A stretch of 64,000 nt of DNA from Aptenodytes patagonicus (taxonomy: Eukaryota; Chordata; Aves; Sphenisciformes; Spheniscidae), in the NCBI RefSeq assembly GCF_965638725.1, contig NC_134951.1, positions 29,829,746 to 29,893,745 of the forward strand. Direction: 5' to 3'. This document shows, one piece after another, positions 34,801-46,800 of this stretch (positions are counted from its first letter, which is position 1; each line of letters begins with the position of its first letter). A model generated the notes under the pieces. It saw only the letters and a list, made by a program, of their open reading frames with translations, did not search any database and was not told the origin of the DNA. The position numbers and the translations under genes are program-made.

Positions 34801-37800
34801 CACTGAATTGAGTGGAGACAGCCTGTTGAGAAGTGATTTACTTTTTTTTTTTTTCTTCTTTCCATAGGAATACAAAAGTTAGCACAAATAGGACATCAGT
34901 CTGTTGTGGAGGAGAAGGGGGCTAGTTAGGGAACGAAGAATAAAAAAACACAATTCTTACATTTTTCTCTGAAACAGAAACTGTAACTCCTGCCTCTCTT
35001 CAAGTAGCCCAAATCTAGAGCCTCTTTAAGATGGAGTTGGATGGGTGCCAGTTTCAGAGACCCTGTTGGGCTGACAACGAGCAGTGCCTCTGTTCAGTAG
35101 ACCTAGGGCTCTGGCTGCACTGGGAGAGGTGCAGGTGAAGGACAGGAATCTGGGATGCCGTGGGGACTCATGTTCTTAATATAGTGCTTTATCAGTTAGA
35201 TAAAACTACTTGAGAATCTAATTATATGATATAAGCGTGTTTTGCAACAGTGTTTGTATGTTACATTACACTTTTTTTATGATTCTTAAAATGCTCTGCA
35301 CAGATGACTTGTTTTATGTGGAGAGGGTTCTGAAATGCTGCTTTTCAGGAATTTGTTCCATACTCCATCTCTACTGTTCTGGTAGCCATTTCCTATATCT
35401 ATTGTCATATGTATAGAATAAACGCAGTGTCAAACTGTTGAAATAATACCTTTCACAGTGGTATAATGTGCATCGGACCATAAAAGCGGAGGTAAGTTGC
35501 TGTAGAAGGCTTTCCTATGATAGACCTGTCTTACAAAAAGCTAGCTAAACCCTACGAGATAAAAACATGATCCAGTTCAACACTTGTCATTTGTTTCCAT
35601 ACAGGCTGGCCGTCTGGATGAGCACCTGCCCAAGCAAATTCCTTTCACTGTACTTTCTGGAGACAAAAGCTTCCTGGAACTGGAAACTCAATTTAAGATG
35701 ACCCAGCGGTCAGCTCGCATACTAAATCCTCACCACATTGAAGGAGACATGATGTGTGCTTTGCTAAACAGCATTTCAGATACCACAAAAGGTAGAAAGT
35801 AAACATTAAACACAATCTTTCCGGTAAACCAATAGGTCTTTCCAATAAAAGAATTGAACACTTGTGCTGGTAACACAAGCTGTTGCTTGATGCTTCTTGT
35901 ATTGTACCGGTATTTCAATGAAATATAGATAAGAAAATCACTTTGCTTGGGGCAAGGTTTGAAACGAGACTTAATTAAGCGTTTTTATTCAACATGACAA
36001 GCTCTGTCCTCTCTGTATTCTTTATTATAGCAGGAGACGAACTGTTGTTTCAGTCTGAAAACTCCTTTCTAGTTAAAGAGAAGCTGTTTAGAGCACTCTC
36101 GTATGCATATTTGTCAATTTGTACTCAAATCTGCTTTGCTTGGTTTGTTCTGGGTCTGAAACAAATGTGACCCTGCTAAAGCATCATTATTTCCCAAAAT
36201 ATTTCTGCCTATTTTAACTCTGATTGTCCTCCCGGCTACTTCCAGTCACTTGATAAGTGTCTTCACTGGCACATGGCTCACACATCCGTTTGGAGGAAAA
36301 ATATCAATGAAAGCTTTTAAGTTCTCTAGAATGCCATATTCTAATGAATGGCATGCTAAAATGATCACTAAAATATCCTATATAAAATGTTTTTATATAG
36401 GATAATCAAAGAGGCTTCAGCCAGCTTGTTTTCATGCAAAGGATACCAGAGCTGAGATGAGTTTTAATACTTCTCAGTATTTTAAAATATCTTGAAGTAA
36501 AGTTTTCCTAGAAGACGTGACATGTCTCTGTAGACACGTTATTGCTTTTCCTGGCTTCTTGTTGTGGTTTTAGGGGCTTGTAAATTGAGTGCATATTACA
36601 GAAAGTTGTTTCTGTATTAGCCTTAAACTGTTTTCAGAAAAATACACTGCTAGTCTTGATGCAGATGTATGAGAGCTATCACATGGTGCTGCTGTTCTAC
36701 CGGGAACATTAAAGTGGAGTGCTAGCACTGAATAGTGAATTGGCATCGATCGATTAAAGGGAAAAAGAAAGATAGGATAACTAAATGGTTTCCTGAAAAA
36801 AATTATCTCTGGTGAGCTGGAATTACGTGCTTCTGATACCGGAAAAAGTGCTTATAGAGTTTTCTAGCCACCCCAGGCATTTGCTGGTCTAGATTTTTCA
36901 GCTGGATTATGGAGCCATACCAGTAAAACTTCTTGGTGTAGTTAATTATAGAACAGCCACTTTACTAGTGTAGTTCATTTTGCTCAAGGGGGAAGATGAT
37001 TTTTCTCCACAGTTATCCATAAAGCTACACATTGAATCATTGCATTCCCACTATGAATGTTCTCTTTGTAGAGCATATTGAAATTCCTAGATTGATAGAT
37101 CTCTTCTGATGTAATTATAGCTATAACTACATATTAATGTGGGAGGCTGTTTTTGCTTCGGGAGCTTTGCATATTTTTGGGAGGAAGAGTTGGAAGAGAG
37201 CTGTAACTGGCAAGCAGTCAATTTAAGTCAATTTAGTTGTAAGTCAGTTTAGCTGTAGGGGCTTCCTTTCTTTCACAGTTTGTTGTGCGACTTAATGATA
37301 CGAGACAGTGAGGAGAGGGGAATGACTGTTTTGCTACGTAAGGGTACTCTAGCTCCCTGCCCTGAGTAGTTTTGCTAGTATAGCTTTATTCACTGGCGTA
37401 TACTGGCTCAGAGGCGGTGACTTTGATCTAACCATTTTCTGTGTATAAATTATACTCCGTTTTTTTTTTTTTTTATATTGGTCTTGCTTTCAGAAGTTTC
37501 CTAATCTAACCCTTCTTTCAGTGTCCTTTACTACCTTAACATTTAATTTACTCTTATGGTGATGGGCACTGTTGAGAGGCCCCAAACCTTAACTTGCTGG
37601 CTGGCTGATCATTGTGCATCTCACTTAAGTTATGCATGTGGTTGTTACGGGAAAAAAAAGTAATACTTTGAGCAGGAAAGTGATGGAAGCACAAATGAGT
37701 CCTTTGGCTGTCAGTGTTCCCTGGCAAACTTCTAAGGAATAGAGTTGTCTTGAGCCATCTTTGGTCCCTTTCTCCAGTCAGTGTCAGTAGGGGGGTGGGA

Positions 37801-40800
37801 CCCAGATAGCGAGAGCTGCCTTTGTCTCCTGTTCCTGTATTAAAATAGGATATTAGAAAATTCAGTTTTGATAATAGGCCTATGTTTGCTGCATAGTGGG
37901 ATTATGTCGTTACTAAGAGTCTATAAAGTTTGTGGTTTGTTTTTGTTTTTTAAAGATAAAGTCACCGCAGAATACACACTTCACTGTGTGGCTCAGCAGC
38001 ATCAGCAAGCATTTGCAAGTCTTAGTATGGCAAGACCAGTATCAGAGGGCTGAGATGGAAAGTTGTGCGGTATAACCGGTTGTCCTGTTACAGAAATGCA
38101 GCTGAATATAAGGAAATATAAACAAGAATTGCTTGCTTTGTGACTTTTTCAAGTCTATGACTATTATTCTGGAGGGAGAAATAAGTGAGAAACAGTTACC
38201 ACAGAGAATTGTATTGAAAAATATGACAGTTGTTGGTATTGAATGAGCTTCAGAATGAAAAAGCTATTTCCCTGAATCACCTTCACAGAGCTATCATTAG
38301 CTTATGAGCAGCTGGGTTGTGTTTGGATTGTGGCAATCTCTGACAGTTGCACCTTGTGAACCACTTTACCATGTCAGCAGAACTGCTGTGGGAACTGTGG
38401 TACATGCATTCATTTTAAAGTAAATAAAAACAAAAGTTTCTGCATATGTTGCAATAAGATATCAACTGTATGTTACCTTAGGAGACCATTGGCTGTAGTG
38501 GATACATGAATTTCCTTTGAGGTATGAAAAGAGTAGGCAAGACATTTATTCTTATTTGCTCTCTGCTGCTGCTAAACTTGAGCTCATGAATACAGAAGGT
38601 TTTTTCTTTTATGCTGAAGGCACAACACATGATGGGAGATTCATGCATGTTAATGGAGTGGTTTGAGAAGGGTAGAAGAGTTTTCAATGTCTCCCTTTGT
38701 AATTCCTTTGCAAAGAAAAGTTTGTAGCATGCAGAAAACCATCATCATTCCCTTGTCTATGTCTTGATGCTTGGTATCTAGTCATGACAGTACTGCTACA
38801 GCTTATACTTTTAATGAGTGCTGGACAATGTTGAGGGCAAAGCTGATGGTAGGTTAGGGGTCATCATACCCATTCTGATACTGACAGGAATGCCACAACT
38901 TCTTGGTTGACAAAAGTGATTTTTGTGTAAGTTGATGGCTTTAGCTTAACTGTATTTCTCACAGTCATATTCAAATGAGATCCTTTATTTACTGAGCTCT
39001 TAAGTAAAGCAGACTTTTTTAATACTAAGAGGACCAAATTTTTGGAGTATTTCTTCTCCTTTCTTTTAAAGAGCCAGGCTGTCTCATGAGACTGTCAAAA
39101 TCAATGGTGTAGTGATGTACTATGTTGTCTGCCAAATAGCCACTGCGCTTCTTTCACTGGCCCAAAAGGTTCATTTCTACTGTGCTCAAGTGGAGTTGTC
39201 AGCCTGCATCTTCAATCTGCTACTATTGCCTGAAGCGTTTAACTACTACTGAATGCAGCTTCTGTGAGAGTTTATATTTGGAAGAGCAGGATTTCAGTTC
39301 ATTTTGATGGATACTGCTAAGCTTCCTAGCTCCCATTATCCCAAAAAGCTTTTGGTTTACATACAGCCAACAAAAGAATTTAAGAGGACTTAAGAATTAA
39401 TTTACAGAAGACATCGAGAATAACTACTTGCCTTCTCAGTAGTCAAGTTTTTGTGGGTGTTGAGGTCCAATGTGAATACCACATCTGACCCCAGTCTCTG
39501 CTTTTTCCGAACCTTCAGTTAACAGGGACTGCGAATGACTGAAGATAGGTCACAGCCTCCAGCCCCCACTGTCCAGAGAGACTGAATGTGAAGGGCATGA
39601 GCATCTGCAGTGTGATGCACCATGAATGAATGATAGTTACTCTAGTAAGAAGCTATTCCTTTATTTACACTGTTATTACAGTGGCCACAGCCTATTGCAG
39701 TAGGGAGTGATAAGAAAGTCATCCTTGAGCTGTAACCTTGTGTTTAGCTACAGCAGGAAGTTATTATTGGCTTTCGTATGTCAGTGGCATCTCTTGTGCG
39801 CATTTTTGAATATATGTATATGCCCTAAGGAGAAAGCAATGTATTAAGACCTAAGATAATGAGTCTGAACAAGAGTTGTACCCAAGTGGATGAACTGGGA
39901 AGACCTTACCACTCAGATCATAAACTAAACCTTGAGGATTTTTTTGTAATCTGGTTGTGAATTTTAGAGAGGTGTCTAAGATGAAGGTTAAATGAAAGTC
40001 TGAGTGACCATCATGGTACTGGCCACAGTTTCCAAAAAATGCAATTGGAGGAGGGTAGGGAATTGAGAGCTTTAATTTTAATTGTGCTACACTTGAACGA
40101 ACAGACAAATGAGCATCTGTAGGCAGAGATATATAGAGTGAAGCTCTAGTTTGCATGAAGGAAGAGAGGTCTTGTGTATTTGTGAACCCTCAGCAGGGAG
40201 CAGCTGTACTTGCAGAGCTGTACTTTACAGATGATGCTACCTTAATGAAGAAACAGAGATTAGAGCAGTAAGTACTGGGGAGGATCCTCCAGGGACGTAT
40301 TGAAGAAGGAATAAAGGAAAGGATTCTGGAAGCCAAGGAATGGTATTTTAAAGGCAGCATGATCACACATACTGAACATGATTGCTAGCGAAGGTAAGGG
40401 TGGGGTACTGATCTTAAGGTTTTTTGGCTAAGTAGTTACTAGGATCCTGAATGAGGTAACTTTAATGGTATCCTTAAGGTAAGGTAGCACTAAAACTTCA
40501 GACATCAACTGTAAAAGGAAAAGGGTTAGTGGTTGGAGAGACAAGGAGTTAAGCATGATATTAATGTCACTGTACATTGGGGTGGGAAAGAGGCAGATGA
40601 GATTGGGAATTACTGAAAAGACTAAGAGAAGGAGCATCGTAGGAGAGAGAAGTGGAGGTAGGGTGTGAGACTGTACAATGTGTGAAGTAGTCAGGAGGTG
40701 TGTTAAGTTGTGCAGCAAGGGAGGAGGACTAGGGCTGGGGGAGGGAAATCAAATCTCTGGTGAGACAGAGAAACTGTCTGGAACTGGAACTGGTAAACCT

Positions 40801-43800
40801 GATGGAAATTATTAAGGGGATGGTGGTAACTAGGGAGGTTGCAGGAGAAGAGGATCAGATATAGGGGCGGAATTATGCTTAGCTGTGTGGGCAACTAATC
40901 CAAATTCAAGCTGTGGTGCTTTGATGTCAGGACAGTGGGTGGCGCTTGCATTCTGTGAAAGTTTACCAGTTTCTTCCCAGAATAGGTTTCTATGAAAGAC
41001 TCATGAAATGTCAAAAAATCACTGTATTTGCTCCTATCTATAGGGTTAATCTTTCTGATCTCTGAGCTCCATATTAATCCAGAATTTGCTTTCCTGGTTT
41101 TTTTTGTTCTTCCAGCAGGAATTTGGCAATACGTGAGGACAATAGTGAGCAGTAGGATTTCTTTGAGAGAATAGGTACAGTCAGAGTTTCTTAGCTGTTG
41201 TTTATTTAACAAAATGTACTAGAGAAGAGGCCATATCTTAAGATCTCTTGGCTGAGAGACTGGGCAACTGCTTTTCCTCTGACTCCAGAGGAGCTGGGAG
41301 CTACAGAATGTGCTAAGCATTTTAACAAGAGAGACAGAACATGCCTGATTTCTCCAAATTAAACATTCTCATTTACTCTTCATCATCAGAAGATGCCAGC
41401 AGTACCAGGAGTATATGCTGATGAAGTGTGGGCTGGATGAGCAAACTGTGATGTAGATTGAAAACTGGCTGAATGGCCAGACCAGAACATGGTGATCAGT
41501 GGCGTGAAGTCCAATTGGAGGCCAGTAACCAGCTGTGTACCCTAGGGGTCAATACTGGGTCTGGTCCTGTTTAATGTCTTCATTAATGATCTAGATGGTG
41601 GGGCAGTGTACCCCTCAGCAGGTTTGCTGATGGCACAAAACTGGGAGTGCAGCTGATACACCAGAGGGTTGTGCTGCCATCCAGAGGAACCTTAACAGGG
41701 GAGAAATGGGCTGACAGGAACCTCATAAGTTCAACAAGGAGAAGTGCAAAGTCCTGCACCTGGGGAGGAACAACCCCAGGCACTGATATATGCTGACCAG
41801 GGGTCAACCAGCTGGAAAACAGCTTTGCAGAAGAGGACCTGGGGATCCTGGTGGACACCAAGTGGACCATGAGCCAGCAGTGTGCTCTCATGGCTAAGAA
41901 GGCCAACGGTACCCTGGGCTGCATTAGGAGGGCTGTTGCCAGCAGGTTGAGAGAGGTGATCCTTTCCCTCTACTCAGCACTGGTAAGGCCATAACCATAA
42001 AGTTCTGAGCTCCCCAGTGCAGTATCTTTTTGGTAATATTCGGAAGCTGTCTGGACATAGTCCTGGGCAGCCGGCTCTAGGTGATCCTGCTTGAGCAGGG
42101 GGGCTGGACAAGGTGACCTCCAGAGGTCCTTTCCAACCTCAGCCATTCTGTGATACTTGCATGGAGTATATTCTTAACTGGAATGCAAGATCTCCTTGAG
42201 AGCAGAGTTCAGTCACAGGGTACAGACGCTACAAGCAACATTAGATCAAGCACAATGACCTGTCCCATGTGGAAAAGCAGTCTGGTGTCTTCTGACTTGA
42301 AAATGCATCTGTTCAATCAGTTGGCCTTTCCTTCTCTTTGGTTGACAAGTGATGAGTTCCACACTAATAGTTCTTGCTGTCTAGCCCCTAAAGGAAGCTG
42401 AGTTTCTGTCCCCCACCCCCTTATTTGTTGGAGCATTTCTGCCTAGGATTTTTGCCTGCAGACAGCTTTTCTTCTGACTGTTACGATCTTATTCCTGATT
42501 CCCATAGAGCCGTATCAGAACATCTTAAAAGTCTCATCTTTACTGCTTTTGTGCCTTTAGTCTTTGCTCTGTGTAGGTTTGGGGAGGGGGGGGGCAGGGG
42601 GGAACACTGAGGACAAGCATAACCATGTTTTTGGTTTTGGATAAGGAAAGTCTCAGTATAATTTGAAATACTGACAAGCCTTTGCATGAAAAGCTCCTAA
42701 ATAAGATTTGGCTCTTTGTGAGCCTCTTAATAGGTTAACTTTCACCAACTCGAAGATTTTAGAGAATCCAGCAACTGCCTTCATGGGAAGTTGAATGTGC
42801 ATTAATACAGTTAGGTAGAGGGGAGACAAATCTTGCAAATAATGACCAGTGAAGGCGGAGTGAAGCTCATGAGACTTTTAACATGCTTCATAACCACATG
42901 TGACCCCGAGCCGATTTTTTTTCCCCTTAAACTAACAGATCATCATCAGTACTAATTGTTTTCAAGTTTCATAGTGTCTGGCAGTGGAATGGTGTTGTCT
43001 TCAAGTATGCTTTAAGCAAACCTGTTCTCTGTGATGTTATAACTATCAAGTAGTATTTAGTTATTGCACATCAGGGATAAATCATGGGGCAGGCAGCTTG
43101 TTTTAAAAATGTTTAAATGTTTTGCATGCCAGTTTGTATATACCTCTGTTCAAATACAAATGTGTGCCCCATGTTATTACAGTGGTGTAATTAAGGTGGT
43201 GTGACTAGCAAAACATTTCGGCAAGATGGGGCCTGCATTAATACATAAGATGAATCCTAAACTTTCTTAATGAACTAATAATTCTATCTACAAATCCTGT
43301 TTTAGCATTTATAACTGTCCGAATTGACAGTAGAGTCAACTTAGCTGCTGATCTGCTGTATTCTGAAAAATGAGTGTCAAGTTAGCCTGTTGCCTGGGTC
43401 GGGGAAGCCAGGAGTAAGCAGGAAAGTGCTGTCCTCTAACAGCGTGTCAGTGGGTTGCCATTGTGGCTGCTTCTGTGGTGAATGCTAACTGACTCTATAA
43501 ACAGTTCCAGGAAAGTTGACTTCTTTAGATCATATCTAAAAGCAACTCCTGCATTTCTGACTATTCCTATCCTCTGCTGTTTAACCATCTAGGTAAGATA
43601 CTAATCAGAAGAATATTGCTTTGCCCGTTTGCCAGCATCTTCTGTCAAGTCGCCTAAAAAACCCCCACAAACCTTCAGAAAAGTGCTCTTAATGCATTTT
43701 CATTTGAAATGGTAGCAAACCAGAGACCCTCTTGTACTTTGCCTTACTGCTCACAAGAACTCAATTCTTCCATTATACTTATGCCAAGAAATTAGTTAGG

Positions 43801-46800
43801 GAGTGATTGCTTCAACTGTTAGACCTCTAGGTACAGGTACAAAACTTTTTAGAGCAGTCTGAGATGTCTTCTGGGTTAGAAGATTGAAAAGATGGTTAAT
43901 AAGGGAGAAGCCACTTGTGCAAAGCCTTTTCTTAGCACTTTTTCCTCCCTTTCATAAGTGATTGTAATGACCTTTTTTTTGGTTGTGTGGATTTTTCTTT
44001 CTTTTGCTTTGTTTGCTTGGGACGATGATGTAAAAAATAGTATCTCTTCTGCCCAGAAATAGTAGGCAGCTCCAAAAAGGCTTCACAGTCAGTCTGCCAA
44101 GTGACTGGAGAAAGACCATTTTAACTGCAGTGTATATCCAGCTATTTCTGGCATCTTTGTGGGCTCCTGATCTCTGATACCAGCTGTTGGAGTTTGTATT
44201 CCTGGAATTGGGAAAGTCAGCAACGTTGCTGTTCAAACAAGGTATATGTGTCAGAGGTTTGAAAACAAATTTTAGGAAGTGTACTTGTCACTTTGAATAT
44301 CTAACTTGGGTCATTTAAAATGCCAGAAGTGACAGAGTCAGTAAATTAGATGGTCATATCATAAATCATAGAATCGTTTAGGTTGGAAAAAACCTTTAAG
44401 ATCATCAAGTCCAACCGCTAACCTGGCACTGCCAAGTTGGAATGTTCTTTGCTGGTAAACGTAATCAGAAGTACATTTGCGTACTAATAAACAAAATTGC
44501 TTTAAGGGAAGTGCTTCTGTTGATATGACCGTAGGAGACCTAGTTGATTGCGAATACTATAAGACCTCATTACAGGGATTATCTCCCAAAATAGCAATAG
44601 CCTGCAGCAGGAGAATGAATACATAATGTGACTCATTGACTTGTTTATTTTTTAACCTGTAGTTTACTGAGACTCTGTTTAAAACAAATGAAAAAAACCC
44701 AGCACCACCTTGGGTACACCAATCCTTACTAGACACTTCAAAATAAAGCTGTCATTCTGGAGCTGGAAACCAGCCTCATGAAGAGCATTATTTAGAAAGG
44801 GAAAGGTGGTGGAGTTTTGGCTTAGCTATGATGAGTTAGCAGATTAAACTAAGTGTATCGACTTTTTTCTTCTGTGAGACTTGAACATCTGCTGAATTGC
44901 ACTACTTAGTTGAGTTATAGCACTCCATTGTTCAAATGGAGTATTTAGGCAACAAAATACAGCTAAGATCATGTGTAGGCAGAGACACACTATAGCATCT
45001 CTTCCCATAATTAAATCCTTGATAAATTTTGTAGAAAGTGAGTCATGTCTTTTTTTCATAACTGAGTATTACAAAAAAGCAAATGCAGTAGACACTAACA
45101 GTAGCTTCTACACCTATTATTTCTTGTTACCACTTTAAAATAATATAAAATTGAAGCAGTCTGCCTCTAGATTTTGGGGAGAAAGGGAAGAAGGTAGGTG
45201 AAAAACAACTGTCTCTTGAGTTACTGTCTTAAACTACTACTATAATGTATTTGTATCTTGATTTTTCAGATCGTAACAAGTGTATTTCTTCAGATCCAAC
45301 CTACAGTGTTGTTACAGTAAGACAAATGCAAGAGGGGACTTAACTTTTTTTTTATTAGAAGGAATGTAATTTATGTTTCATTTGTGCATTTAAGGTTCAG
45401 ATAGCGAAGAGGATGAAGATATCAAACTAACAGTGAAGAGGAGCTTAGAAGAAACAAAGAAACAGGAAGGTCTGTTAATTTTTACTTTTCTGTGTTGTCG
45501 TGGTTTAATTTCAGTCGGCAACTGAGCACCACGCAGCCACTCGCTCACTCCCCCCCACCCGGTGGGATGGGGGAGAGAATTGGAAGAGCACAAGTTAGAA
45601 AAAACTCGTGGGTTGAGATAAAAACAGTTTAATAATTGAAATAAAATGATAATAATAATATGATAATAATAATAATAATACACAAAACAAGTGATGCACA
45701 GTACAATTGCTCACCACCCGCCGACCGATGCCCAGCCAGTCCCCGAGCAGCGGCCCCCCCGGCCAGCTTTCCCCAGTTTATGTACTGAGCATGACGTCAC
45801 ATGGTATGGAATGTCCCTTTGGCCAGTTTGGCTGTGCCCCCTCCCAGCTTCTTGTGCACCTCCAGCCTTCTCAGTCGGTAGAGCATGGGAAGCTGAAAAG
45901 TCCTTGGCTAGTGTAAGCATTACCTAGCAACAACTAAAACATGGGTGTGTTATCAACTTTGTTCTCATCCTAAATCCAAAACACCGTACCAGCTACTAGA
46001 AAGGAAATTAACTCTATCCCTGCCGAAACCAGGACAATATCCACCCCTTATTCTATACCATCTGCGTCATGCTCAAGTCTCATATTTTCCAGCACATTTT
46101 CATTAATCACCACCCCTTTTTATATATATATACACACACACACAGAGGTATCATTCCCTTCGTCTGTGGGCCATCCCTCTAAAATGTTCGGTGAGTTCAT
46201 TTAGTCCATGACTTCGGGCTCCATCTGTCATAATAATCTTTCAGGGTAGGAAAAAATGGAGATGGTATGTGGTGTTGGATTGTTTCAGGTTGAAGTCAGT
46301 TCTGGTACCATCATCACTGTGCTTTGCTTGGTTTCACTGAAGTTATTCTTCATTAGTCTGGGTGATTCTTATTGTAATAACATTAGTATGGCATATAATA
46401 TTATTAGTATTATTAGTATATCTGTGTATTATTAGTATAACTATTATAACTATAATTAGTACTTAACATCACATAATTCAGATCATTGGCTATTCTCACC
46501 CAAAATCAAATCCCCTTGAGGTACACATCGGACTTCCCCATCCTTCCGCATTATCCACCAAGTGCACCCAGGTCCTTGAGCAAAAGCAATCCCACGGATG
46601 GGTCTGCCTCTGCCCGAGGCAGGAATAACCCAGACTGTCTTCCCCAGCATAGTTTTTACGTGCACTACAGGGACTTTATTCCCATCTACAGTACGTAAAA
46701 GTTCTGACTGGGCAGGGCCTGCTCGATTGGCAGATCCCCGAGTGTTGACTGACCAGGTGGCCTTTGCTGAATGCGTATCCCAATGTTTGAACGTCCCGCC

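Larger units (their letters stand above)
34075..35604 (+). other. ZNF451: ZNF451 intron with a sense LTR
   Basis: Contains the LTR at 34226-34794; otherwise unremarkable AT-rich sequence to the CATACAG acceptor. Confidence 0.85.
35792..45394 (+). other. ZNF451: Largest ZNF451 intron (9.6 kb)
   Basis: AT-rich. Holds CR1 pieces at about 41420-42154 and 44360-44436, a possible alternative last exon at 37956-38053, and a G-run at about 42582-42600. The rest has nothing I recognise. Confidence 0.8.

Noticed and set aside
45390-45683. 97-codon - strand open frame covering ZNF451 exon 13
   Set aside because: Composite of the LTR and the complement of the exon, with Tyr/Ile runs from the AAT microsatellite.
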